Assembly (NCBI RefSeq): GCF_934754915.1
Contig: NZ_CAKVKB010000134.1
Location: 1-8,809, forward strand
DNA: 8,809 nucleotides
Direction of reading: 5' to 3'
Source of the DNA: an uncultured Clostridium sp.
GTDB lineage: Bacteria > Bacillota > Clostridia > Clostridiales > Clostridiaceae
Position 1 is the stretch's first letter. Every line of letters starts with the position of its first letter. The position numbers were made by a program, and so were the translations under genes. A model generated the notes under the pieces. The model saw only the letters and a list, made by a program, of their open reading frames with translations. It had not been told where the DNA came from and did not search any database. This document shows positions 1 to 6,675 of this stretch, piece after piece.

Positions 1-43
1 TATCAAGATCAACACTCGATAAGTGGTGGTCAATTAACTAAAA

Positions 44-77
44 GCAGGCGGCCGTTATGCTCCGCAGAGCGGCCGTT
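44..77. repeat. Short GC-rich direct repeat
   Basis: The word GCGGCCGTT occurs at 48-56 and again at 69-77, each preceded by GCAG or GCAGA. Between them GCTC and GAGC (59-62 and 67-70) can pair around a CGCA loop. The surrounding stretch (about 41-165) is about half G+C, far above the rest of the window, so it probably has a different origin, such as the edge of a mobile element just outside the window. I do not recognise the element, and no reading frame in it is convincing. Confidence 0.45.
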
Positions 78-84
78 CTAAAAC

Positions 85-115
85 GCATTTGCGACCGCTG
101 GATGGCGCAAAATGC
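85..115. repeat. Inverted repeat / hairpin in GC-rich edge
   Basis: GCATTTGCG (85-93) pairs with CGCAAAATGC (106-115), leaving one bulged A and a 12-nt loop. No T-tract follows on either side, so it is not a clear intrinsic terminator. It lies 64 nt past the stop codon of the HEPN-type gene on the minus strand and could still stabilise its mRNA 3' end, or be a structured end of a neighbouring mobile element. Confidence 0.35.
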
Positions 116-178
116 AGTTCACACTCACAGTCTCCTAATTCTTGACATATAGCCAGTTCCGCCCCTTCTTAATCTCAC

Positions 179-1456
179 TCAAAGTATTTCACTTGAATTA
201 ATTATCACTAATTCTGCCGCAGATCTTATCAATGCAATTTCTAACATAAGTTCCTTCTTGTTTTCATATGGTCTATACTGATTAAAAATTTGCTCACTTT
301 TGCTGTGCACAAGAGCATTTCTCGTTTCATAAATTCGAGTAGTTAAATTCGTATAAACTCCTTGAAAATCTGTCCAACCAATTTTTATTTTCTTTGATGT
401 AATAAATGAGATCAAATTATTTTGGTAATAATCTATCGCTTGAGGATCAAAGCGCATGATATGTAGTTTTAATTCATTTATAGGAACATATTCCATTAAA
501 ACATACTTTAAAGATTCAAATTCATTTCCTTTCCCTGAATTATCATCATTACTCATATGTTTTTTTATATATTTAGCTAAATCATACACCTTCTCTTCAT
601 TCTTATATGAAAAATCGGGATGTGTTATCTTTTCCCTAATATCTTCTGTAAGTTTCTTTCTAAAAACTGCATCAAAATAATGTTCAATAATATGATAAAA
701 AGAAATGTACATAGTAAAAGGATCCCTAGCTTCCATTGCCATAGTATAATAGTCAAGAACAGCTGAATTGTAAACTCTCTGTGGTGGAGAATCAATATTT
801 TCACTTGAATATCTTAATACTGAATTTCCAATCAAATACATATCTTGTATATTTGTATATTCAGATATTGCCATATTTTTCTTATACATAAACTGAAACT
901 CAAAAGAAGTAGCATAATTTCTCAATTGAGCTATTGCAACAGTTTTTGCAGAATTAACCTTAAGCGTATACGCTCTAAACAATTCTGGCAATAACTCCAT
1001 TGAATCGTTTCTCTCAATATCACCTCTATTACGTCTCAACATTAAACGACTTTTATGTCTTAAATCTATATAACTTTTCCCTCTATTAACTTTACTATCT
1101 TGAAACACTGCATCTAATAAAAACATACAGTATGTCGAAGAAGCAGGGCCCACTGAATATGTAATACCATTTATTTGATCATTTATACACTCCAGTTCAA
1201 CTATACTTCTTTCATATGGTCTAAAAAATTGAAGAGCAACTTCTCGATAAGTTGCTGTTGAAATTTCAAGTTTATCTAAAGTATAATTTTGCATATCATC
1301 ATACGCTGCTTTTATATCATGATTATTAAAAATAATTTTTATATCCTCATCAAAATATGACGATATCTGCCAAACAATATCACAAGTTTCATCTATATCT
1401 GCATCGATAGCAAGAATATCTCTTAAACACTGTTTAATCTCTAAATAACTTGTCAT
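179..1456 (-). CDS. HEPN-like domain protein, candidate RNase effector
   Basis: A 425-residue protein with no signal peptide or membrane segment, so probably cytoplasmic. Near the C-terminus it has R379-N380-A-L-V-H384, the Rx4-6H signature of HEPN nucleases and of Apea/Abi-like HEPN domains. An upstream helix with a Y-x-x-I-I-E-x-Y pattern (about 250-260) suits the first helix of such a fold, so the domain would span about 230-420. The N-terminal 220 residues are not recognised and could sense a trigger. HEPN defence proteins usually cut RNA as dimers; that activity here is inferred. The ATG is preceded by AAGGAG at 1468-1473, 11 nt away, in the context AAGGAGAGAG also seen before the macro gene. 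The gene follows the SIR2 gene on the same strand after a 114-nt gap holding an IS-end-like repeat, so it may be separately transcribed. A non-catalytic HEPN role cannot be excluded. Confidence 0.7.
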   Translation of the reverse strand: MTSYLEIKQCLRDILAIDADIDETCDIVWQISSYFDEDIKIIFNNHDIKAAYDDMQNYTLDKLEISTATYREVALQFFRPYERSIVELECINDQINGITYSVGPASSTYCMFLLDAVFQDSKVNRGKSYIDLRHKSRLMLRRNRGDIERNDSMELLPELFRAYTLKVNSAKTVAIAQLRNYATSFEFQFMYKKNMAISEYTNIQDMYLIGNSVLRYSSENIDSPPQRVYNSAVLDYYTMAMEARDPFTMYISFYHIIEHYFDAVFRKKLTEDIREKITHPDFSYKNEEKVYDLAKYIKKHMSNDDNSGKGNEFESLKYVLMEYVPINELKLHIMRFDPQAIDYYQNNLISFITSKKIKIGWTDFQGVYTNLTTRIYETRNALVHSKSEQIFNQYRPYENKKELMLEIALIRSAAELVIINSSEIL

Positions 1457-1504
1457 TCTCCGTCTCTCTCCTTAAAAATACTTTCATTCCTAAAATATGG
1501 TTAA

Positions 1505-1525
1505 GGTTCGTGTACCTGCCCCCAA
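1505..1525 (+). repeat. IS21-end-like dispersed repeat, copy A
   Basis: The core TTCGTGTACCTGCCCCCAAT (from 1507) differs at one base from the consensus TTCGTGTACCTGACCCCAAT. It is followed by GCTC, as in copy C. It lies about 50 nt upstream of the HEPN-type gene's start codon, in the gap behind the SIR2 gene. The sequence before TTCG does not match copies B or C, so this is a shorter or more decayed copy. Confidence 0.7.
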
Positions 1526-1553
1526 TGCTCTGTCGAAGTTAAGGGTGTAGATG

Positions 1554-1572
1554 GAACTTTTTCTGGAAGTTC
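1554..1572 (-). other. Small hairpin at the end of the SIR2 gene
   Basis: GAACTT and AAGTTC (1554-1559 and 1567-1572) form a 6-bp stem with a 7-nt loop that overlaps the SIR2 gene's TGA stop at 1571-1573. On the minus strand it is followed by CATCTACACC, not a T-run, so it is not a standard intrinsic terminator. It may be chance. Confidence 0.25.
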
Positions 1573-4045
1573 ACAATTTTACATGCAATTTTGCATTTTC
1601 TAATGTTTTTTCTATTTCCTGGCTCCATCCTTTTACCTTTTCATAATATGGTGACATTGGATTTAATAAATACTCCTCCATGTGTTTTCTCATTATAGTA
1701 GCCTTTTCAATGTATATTGATAATTCTCTTTTATCAAATGCATCTCCAATTAACCAATATATTTCTGAAAATTTTCTCACGACCTTAAAAACATAATACA
1801 AATTATTTTCCGGATGTGAATAATACATTAAAATAGCATCCGTTGCATTTGTTATTGCATTTATTGCTTCATCTTTACCGCATTGATTTTTTAATAATTC
1901 ATCATAACATTTTTCTACATAATATCGTCCCTGTACTGTTTTCACTTGAAATGGAATAAATAGGGGATTCTTTTTGGCTTCAATTAATGCATTATCAACA
2001 CATTTTTTTACAAGATCAAATTTTTTCATATCAATATATGCCGATGCAAATTGTTCCCAAAAGAAAGTGTTATGTTTTGCAAATTTTGTATTGCGAATAT
2101 CATTATAAAAATTTTCAATCAAAACTAATTTTTCTCTCTCATTTGATACGTTCGTAAAAAAAATAAATTGTGAATGCGATACCATGCTTTTCTGTAATTC
2201 CCTATAAGTCCGTCCTTCTTTTTTATCTGCGGAAAAGAAAGCCTCTTTCATTGTATATATTATATCTTCCGTTCTTATTACATTTTGAATCAAAGCCATT
2301 GATACAATTGAAGATCTTACATTAATTCCATTATCATTATCCTGTACAAATATTTCAGGTATAAATTCTATGTCATTCCTTCTAAGAGCTATATAATCAG
2401 CATTAAACAAATCTAATATTTCATAAAAATTCAAATCATAATTTGAAATATTTTTTAAAAGTGAAAAAATAATTACTTTTTTTACTTTTTCATTTTCTGT
2501 ATTTTCTAACTCCTTATATAATCTTTCCAACTTCTGTTTTATACTTGAAGCTTCAAACAATTTCAATAATAAATTTGAAAAACTTGCTTTACAATCGTGT
2601 TTTATGAAATTAATAATTCCATTATACATTATATTATCATAAACTTTATCTGTTAATAATGAATTGTCTTCTAAAACCGTTGCTAATTTTCCAATTTCTT
2701 CTGTTTGTAATTGATTCAAATATAAAGGCTGTATGTCCTCAGAATAAATATGTAACGCTCTCTCCAATTGTTTACAGAACATCAAATTAACGCCATTTCT
2801 TGCAGATAAAAGAAATGTAATATTTTGATGTCCATATTGAGAAAACTTATTTAAAATTTCCAGATGCCCTGGATAATTATCAATTATAACAACACATCGT
2901 TTTCTCTCATTGCATATTGTTTCTATTTCTTGATCAATCAAATTATACCTATGCACATATGTGTATACCTTCACATCTTCTTTACGCAATTCATTTTCCA
3001 CCATTTTAAGAAATACTGTCTTTCCATTTCCTAAATTAGATAAAGCGATAAATACTTTATTATTTCTATAATTTTTCAGGAATAAATCCATTGCCTTTCT
3101 ATCAACTATATATGAATATTCTCCAGATTTATTTTTTAAATATAATTTATCGCATTCTTTCCCTTCCATATAAAATTGAAATATTTCTTCATATTTGGGT
3201 AAAATGCTAGATAAAGTTTCACGATACATATATTTAAAACTTTTATAAGAAAAATCTATACTTGAAATATAATCAGCCTTTACTTTCTCCGTTTCCTTAC
3301 TAAATGCTTCTATTCCAATAGTATAGCAATTTCCATAATCCTCAAGCAAACCTTTTGATATTTCATCTAACCCCGGTGCATCAATAAAAACAACCTTTTG
3401 CGAAATTGCAGGTGCAGACAATAATCTCTTAATATCGATATCGAATTTCATTGAATACCCTATAATAATTATTGCCGAAGCTGATTCAAAATCATTAACC
3501 ATAAATTCAAACCAGGGATTTCCTATCAATGTATCACAGGAATAACTTTTATCTGTAAGTTTAAACTCATCTTCTAGTCTATTTGCATTAAGGCGCTCAA
3601 TGTATCCATTTATATGTACACATACATTATTTTTCTCTGTATACTCAAAATCATCAGATAATATCACAGCTTTTTTTCTTGTTGCAGTTCCACACTCAGC
3701 AGAACTCATTTCTATAACCTGATCATAATTTGTTGTATATACCCTCTTCCATGGCAATGCCATTATTTTTTTATGATATTCCGCAACCTTCAATATATCA
3801 TATTGCTCTTTTAATTTATCAATCAGTTCATTAGCACCTTTCTTGTTTTTATAATAATTTGCAACTACTTCAAGTCCATGGTCTGAATTTTTATCCATTC
3901 CCATATCAAGCAACAATTTTTTCTTTAACTCATCCGCTGATGGAACTTGCCCTTGTATATTTTTAGCCCCATAAGAAAATCCTGCTCCTGCAAATAGAAT
4001 TGCCTGACCATCTAGTATTTTTTCAATTGCTTCTTTTAATTTCAT
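1571..4045 (-). CDS. SIR2 domain-P-loop NTPase-TPR-like defence protein
   Basis: An 824-residue cytoplasmic protein of SIR2-STAND-like architecture. The SIR2 fold fills about 1-250: GAGFS (20-24), TTNYD (104-108, N106 the likely catalytic Asn), H144 in H-x-N-G, and GYS (196-198). Related defence SIR2 domains hydrolyse NAD+ during infection. An NTPase follows: S336-NLGNGKT343 as Walker A, with Ser replacing the usual first Gly, VVIIDN with D389 as Walker B, and LLSARNG (412-418) like a sensor motif. A likely winged-helix region (about 535-600) leads to TPR-like helices (about 655-780), the usual place for phage-protein recognition. The ATG at 4045 has GGAAAGGA 6 nt upstream. It resembles Avs5/SIR2-STAND and other SIR2-NTPase proteins, but I cannot assign a subtype. 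It stands alone between IS remnants and is plausibly a one-gene abortive-infection system. NAD+ depletion and trigger sensing are family-based inference. Confidence 0.82.
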   Translation of the reverse strand: MKLKEAIEKILDGQAILFAGAGFSYGAKNIQGQVPSADELKKKLLLDMGMDKNSDHGLEVVANYYKNKKGANELIDKLKEQYDILKVAEYHKKIMALPWKRVYTTNYDQVIEMSSAECGTATRKKAVILSDDFEYTEKNNVCVHINGYIERLNANRLEDEFKLTDKSYSCDTLIGNPWFEFMVNDFESASAIIIIGYSMKFDIDIKRLLSAPAISQKVVFIDAPGLDEISKGLLEDYGNCYTIGIEAFSKETEKVKADYISSIDFSYKSFKYMYRETLSSILPKYEEIFQFYMEGKECDKLYLKNKSGEYSYIVDRKAMDLFLKNYRNNKVFIALSNLGNGKTVFLKMVENELRKEDVKVYTYVHRYNLIDQEIETICNERKRCVVIIDNYPGHLEILNKFSQYGHQNITFLLSARNGVNLMFCKQLERALHIYSEDIQPLYLNQLQTEEIGKLATVLEDNSLLTDKVYDNIMYNGIINFIKHDCKASFSNLLLKLFEASSIKQKLERLYKELENTENEKVKKVIIFSLLKNISNYDLNFYEILDLFNADYIALRRNDIEFIPEIFVQDNDNGINVRSSIVSMALIQNVIRTEDIIYTMKEAFFSADKKEGRTYRELQKSMVSHSQFIFFTNVSNEREKLVLIENFYNDIRNTKFAKHNTFFWEQFASAYIDMKKFDLVKKCVDNALIEAKKNPLFIPFQVKTVQGRYYVEKCYDELLKNQCGKDEAINAITNATDAILMYYSHPENNLYYVFKVVRKFSEIYWLIGDAFDKRELSIYIEKATIMRKHMEEYLLNPMSPYYEKVKGWSQEIEKTLENAKLHVKL

Positions 4046-4051
4046 ATTTTA

Positions 4052-4059
4052 TCCTTTCC
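4052..4059 (-). promoter_or_regulatory. Ribosome binding site of SIR2 gene
   Basis: GGAAAGGA on the minus strand lies 6 nt before the ATG at 4043-4045. It fixes this start; the GAGFS motif of the SIR2 domain begins at residue 20, as expected for a full N-terminus. Confidence 0.6.
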
Positions 4060-4066
4060 ATTAATT

Positions 4067-4125
4067 ATTTCAGAAAAATTTTATCTCTACTTTCGCGTAC
4101 CTGACCCCAATTGCTTGACCCCAAT
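4067..4125 (+). repeat. IS21-end-like dispersed repeat, copy B with tandem unit
   Basis: Positions 4067-4111 match copy C (4381-4425) at 42 of 45 positions without gaps, including ATCTCTACTTTCG and the core CGTACCTGACCCCAAT. The unit TGACCCCAAT then recurs at 4116-4125, so this copy carries a short tandem repeat. IS21-family ends are known to carry multiple short repeats, which fits. The repeat begins 22 nt upstream of the SIR2 start codon, so that gene's leader and probably its promoter overlap it. Read on the minus strand, GATAAAAT within the repeat could act as a -10 element; no good -35 is evident. Confidence 0.72.
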
Positions 4126-4380
4126 TTGTTCCAGATGACGTGTTATTTACCATTTACGTATCAATGTTCAAGCCACTTACTAAAATCCCATTTTTATCAC
4201 ACATATAATACGATTTATATTAAATACTTTTTGATTATTCTAACCTTATCATATTATATTGCATCCTTTAAAAGAGAATCCAGATTTCCAACACCAGATT
4301 CTCCATATTAGACAAATAATATTATGCGTCCATCCCGCTAACTGTCAAGGTAGTTACCAAGAGACACAAGTTTTATAATA
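4112..4380. other. Non-coding spacer between repeat copies B and C
   Basis: This stretch holds no convincing gene. It contains one hairpin, reported separately. On the minus strand, short open pieces broken by stops read plausibly as protein (for example GESGVGNLDSLLKDAI near 4250-4310), so it may be a decayed gene. I cannot match it to a family. Confidence 0.35.
4274..4303. repeat. Inverted repeat in SIR2 upstream region
   Basis: GAGAATC (4274-4280) and GATTCTC (4297-4303) are perfect 7-nt inverted repeats with a 16-nt loop. They lie about 230 nt upstream of the SIR2 start codon. They could be an operator-like dyad or part of decayed element DNA. No T-tract follows. Confidence 0.35.
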
Positions 4381-4430
4381 ATTTCACAAAACTTTTATCT
4401 CTACTTTCGTGTACCTGACCCCAATGCTCT
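4381..4430 (+). repeat. IS21-end-like dispersed repeat, copy C
   Basis: This copy contains the exact consensus TTCGTGTACCTGACCCCAAT, preceded by the same 29-nt flank as copy B apart from two mismatches. On the minus strand it starts about 65 nt past the stop of the istB remnant, where the right end of an IS21-type element should lie. It is therefore the copy best tied to a transposon. Confidence 0.75.
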
Positions 4431-4483
4431 CCCCAAATCAGGCAGGCAGTAAAACATCTGTACAATAATGCGGAACCGCTTAT

Positions 4484-4499
4484 GCAAGTTTACTTGCAC
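4484..4499. repeat. Hairpin at end of istB remnant
   Basis: TGCAAGT and ACTTGCA form a perfect 7-nt inverted repeat around a TT centre, overlapping the stop codon of the istB remnant. A near-palindrome GCGGAACCGC lies just beyond it (around 4470-4480). Both sit between istB and the presumed element end and are probably internal to the IS. Confidence 0.4.
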
Positions 4500-4856
4500 G
4501 ATGTTTTATATAAACCGCATACTTCTCTCATGGACATATCGTGTGCAACATCAATATTTGTAATGTTAATCTAATGGCCGTCGTGAGCAATACGATCAAT
4601 TCCATCAGCTAATGGACTGGCATCACCACCAAGCTGCTTATACCATTCTTCAACTCCATACTAGAAACAGAAAATCGTAAATGATTTCTTGTGTCTCCAA
4701 TGTATAAATTCAAATGTATCCTTCTATTCGATCTCAGTGGACTTCAGAAGAATCCATTCATCAAGAATGAATAACCATGGATTAATATATTTAGCCATGA
4801 TTTTCCGATAGTTTTCTTCTGCCTTTGCTATTTCAAGATCAATGTAACCATTTACT
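4490..4856 (-). pseudogene. istB: Degenerate IS21-family istB (transposition helper ATPase) fragment
   Basis: Minus-strand translation gives IstB-like segments in order: DLEIAKAEENYRKIMAKYIN, then PWLFILDEWILLK (Walker B and following region), then EEWYKQLGGDASPLADGI, DRIAHDGH and DMSMREVCGLYK. In IstB of IS21 elements the corresponding segments read similarly (LGGDASPLADAI, DRIxHD, SMRE). The frame is broken by in-frame stops, for example after KSTEIE and after DGH, and by at least one small deletion near DGIDRI. The N-terminal part with the Walker A motif is missing, and no istA is visible. IstB normally assists the IstA transposase in target selection; this copy cannot work. It marks a past IS21 insertion between the SIR2 gene and the unknown two-gene cassette. 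Confidence 0.8.
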
Positions 4857-4919
4857 TTATTTAATGTTTAAACTATATCTAACAAGTATCTTATCCTTTG
4901 CTTAGCTATTTTTCAATTT

Positions 4920-5696
4920 TTACTCTTCTTTTTTCATTAATTTCTCATATAATCGTTTTCCTTCCTCTATATCTGCTGTTTCTCTATTTTTCCGTATTAT
5001 TTCATCAACTAAATTTTTTTGTAAATATTTTATTCCACATTTTAAAGAATCTTTTTTTCTTAATTGAATTACCTGTTCTATACATTTTCGAACTTTAATC
5101 GATTGAACTTCAGGAAGTTTTTCGTTTACTAATATCATATTTATATACTGAAATGTTTCTAACATTTCTTTTATATCCATTGATTGTATTATATTGATTG
5201 CCGCTCCGTAATATTTATTTATTTCCATTCTTTTTGCACTATTCAACATTGGATTTTTACTAACTACTTTTACAAAATTTTCTGATGCTTTATTCTTCTT
5301 TTGAATAAGCACTCCCAAACCTTTTTCTTCATCCATTTCTGTAATATATGAATCAGGTATAAAATGTGGATTCTTTAAAAAATTCGGTATTATAGGAAAA
5401 TCCCTTTTTTTTGCACCCTCCTTCTCTTTTTTTATTTTTTCTATATCTAGGTTTCTTAAAGCATTTACATCCGATTCTTCATCAGTTTTTGATACAGAAC
5501 CTCCAAGTATCCTAACTTCTACGCCATTTTTATCACTTATTTTTTTCCGTTTTTTCTTTGCAGATTGCTCTAAAATCACATCAGCTTCTACACTAATAGG
5601 AAACTTTTCATTTTCTGCATTTGTAACATTTTTTTCAACTCTTATTCTTTTTTTCTCATTATCTATTTGAGGCACATTCATTTTTATTTTCGACAT
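4920..5696 (-). CDS. Unrecognised lysine-rich protein, second gene of a pair
   Basis: I do not recognise this 258-residue protein. The N-terminal 110 residues are highly charged and low in hydrophobics, with a basic cluster AKKKRKK at 46-52, so they are probably disordered or nucleic-acid binding. A centre rich in prolines (F100-PIIPNF and HFIPDSY) leads to an apparently helical C-terminal half (about 155-255). There is no signal peptide or membrane segment. I chose the ATG at 5696, 4 nt after the upstream gene's stop, with a weak GGGTG about 9 nt ahead. An in-frame GTG at 5708 would overlap the upstream gene by 8 nt and add four residues. The tight coupling implies co-transcription with, and probably a shared task with, the 175-residue protein. 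Placement in a defence-like region suggests but does not prove an immune role. A C-terminal DNA- or RNA-binding adaptor is one guess. Confidence 0.72.
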   Translation of the reverse strand: MSKIKMNVPQIDNEKKRIRVEKNVTNAENEKFPISVEADVILEQSAKKKRKKISDKNGVEVRILGGSVSKTDEESDVNALRNLDIEKIKKEKEGAKKRDFPIIPNFLKNPHFIPDSYITEMDEEKGLGVLIQKKNKASENFVKVVSKNPMLNSAKRMEINKYYGAAINIIQSMDIKEMLETFQYINMILVNEKLPEVQSIKVRKCIEQVIQLRKKDSLKCGIKYLQKNLVDEIIRKNRETADIEEGKRLYEKLMKKEE

Positions 5697-5700
5697 TCTA

Positions 5701-6228
5701 CTATTCACCCACTCTCTTTTCAGAAATATTTACAATTCCACTTAAAATATCTTTAAAGAAGATTATTTCAAATTCATTTCTTTTCAGATCCTCTATCCTA
5801 TATTCAACTGATTTATCACTAGCTCGCTCATTAGTTTTCACTTCTATACAATGACTCGCGACTTTTTTACTTTCAATAATATAAAGCACCGGAAAAAAAG
5901 CATCATAGCCAACAGATGCAACTATATTATTTATTTGTTCAAAATCTCTCTTACTAATTATCCCATTATTTAATTTTACCCTCGCGCCATTTAAAATCCC
6001 AACCATATTATTATAAATATCATACATATGACGATCTTCTTTTGTAATCTGTTTTAAATAGCTTTTACATATTTCTGCCGGATTAGATGTTGATGGCTGT
6101 TCTAAAGAATTAAATTTTGTTGTACACCAAACAAAATGAACATCATTATAATATTCTATTGCTATTTTATAGGCTATATTTGTTCCTATTGAATATAAAA
6201 TAGGATTTTTTTTTGCATCCAACCCCAT
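5701..6228 (-). CDS. Unrecognised 175-residue protein, first gene of a pair
   Basis: I cannot assign a family. The sequence looks like a compact alpha/beta protein. Residues 16-27 are helical, and a conspicuous block VWCTTKF (33-39) then QPSTSNPAEIC (44-54) has the look of a conserved motif with Trp, Cys, Ser and Asn. A hydrophobic strand AFFPVLYII lies in the middle of the C-terminal half, followed by IEVKTNERASDKS. No membrane segment or signal peptide is seen. The start is well supported: GGGGGAG at 6235-6241 lies 6 nt before the ATG. The next gene begins within a few nucleotides of its stop, so the two form an operon. The W-C-T and SNP block could be an active or ligand site, but this is inference from composition alone. 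Confidence 0.75.
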   Translation of the reverse strand: MGLDAKKNPILYSIGTNIAYKIAIEYYNDVHFVWCTTKFNSLEQPSTSNPAEICKSYLKQITKEDRHMYDIYNNMVGILNGARVKLNNGIISKRDFEQINNIVASVGYDAFFPVLYIIESKKVASHCIEVKTNERASDKSVEYRIEDLKRNEFEIIFFKDILSGIVNISEKRVGE

Positions 6229-6234
6229 ATTCTT

Positions 6235-6241
6235 CTCCCCC
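6235..6241 (-). promoter_or_regulatory. Strong ribosome binding site of the unknown pair
   Basis: GGGGGAG on the minus strand, 6 nt upstream of the ATG at 6226-6228, is the strongest Shine-Dalgarno sequence in the window. It supports this start and suggests efficient translation of the first gene of the pair. Confidence 0.6.
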
Positions 6242-6317
6242 TTATCATTTGCTATATTATCGATTATTTTTATATAACAAATTATATTTTTAATTAATTA
6301 CTCTTTATTGTATTGAC

Positions 6318-6333
6318 TCAATTTTTAAATTGA
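6318..6333. repeat. AT-rich palindrome upstream of the unknown pair
   Basis: TCAATTT and AAATTGA flank a TT centre, making a perfect 7-nt inverted repeat about 90-105 nt upstream of the 175-residue gene. TTGACT occurs twice around it on the plus strand. Its position fits an operator or promoter region, but such AT-rich palindromes also arise by chance. Confidence 0.3.
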
Positions 6334-6395
6334 CTTTTATCTTTATAATTTTCTTTATTCTCGTTGATATATATAATCCCTCTCAGATTTAATGC

Positions 6396-6419
6396 TACTT
6401 TCGTGTACCTGATTCTAAT
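6396..6419 (+). repeat. IS21-end-like dispersed repeat, copy D
   Basis: CTACTTTCGTGTACCTGATTCTAAT matches copies B and C exactly through CTACTTTCGTGTACCTGA, then diverges at three bases in the CCCC section. It lies about 170 nt upstream of the 175-residue gene, in the same orientation as the other copies. Confidence 0.65.
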
Positions 6420-6580
6420 GATCGTCTCATCTATTGTCAATAGGCTCTTGCATAATGTATCTAACTTCCAATATTAATTATGACAACCATTGTTAAATCT
6501 GTTACTTTCCCAATCTTTTTATCCTATGTATAATTCATTTGGGATCTCCGATGTTTGATTGTTTTGTTTACACCCGCCAA
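6420..6580. other. Gap without recognisable gene
   Basis: Between repeat copy D and the terminator-like hairpin, both strands are full of stop codons. I see no recognisable protein or RNA. It is probably decayed accessory DNA. Confidence 0.4.
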
Positions 6581-6589
6581 AAGGCAGCT

Positions 6590-6613
6590 ACCTCTTACCT
6601 TGAGGTTCTTTTT
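6590..6613 (+). terminator. Terminator-like hairpin with T-tract
   Basis: ACCTC (6590-6594) pairs with GAGGT (6602-6606) around a 7-nt loop, followed directly by TCTTTTTT. This is the layout of a rho-independent terminator on the plus strand. The 5-bp stem is short. No intact plus-strand gene precedes it, so it may be left over from a lost element or gene. Confidence 0.4.
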
Positions 6614-6675
6614 TATTAAATTGACACTTTTAATAAATTACAAAAGCGTTTCTTATTCTTTGCTATCAAAACAAG

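Noticed and set aside
1..178. Partial gene at the left edge
   Set aside because: All frames I translated carry stops or have no recognisable similarity; the longest minus-strand stretch ends in a stop near 56-58 and lacks a credible start.
4250..4310. Minus-strand reading GESGVGNLDSLLKDAI, superficially like a P-loop
   Set aside because: There is no GK[ST], and stops flank it within a few codons. At most it is a piece of a decayed gene I cannot identify.
4111..4311. Open frame on the plus strand of 66 codons
   Set aside because: It overlaps the repeat, has no ribosome binding site, and its low-complexity Leu/Ile/Tyr/Phe composition is typical of chance frames in AT-rich DNA.
4900..5100. Plus-strand frame predicting a hydrophobic peptide
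   Set aside because: It is antisense to the lysine-rich gene; AAA/GAA codons read in reverse give Phe and Leu, producing a false membrane-like sequence.
6310..6360. Plus-strand promoter TTGACT...TATAAT
   Set aside because: Spacing from either TTGACT to TATAAT (about 8 or 25 nt) does not fit a sigma-A promoter, and no intact plus-strand gene follows.
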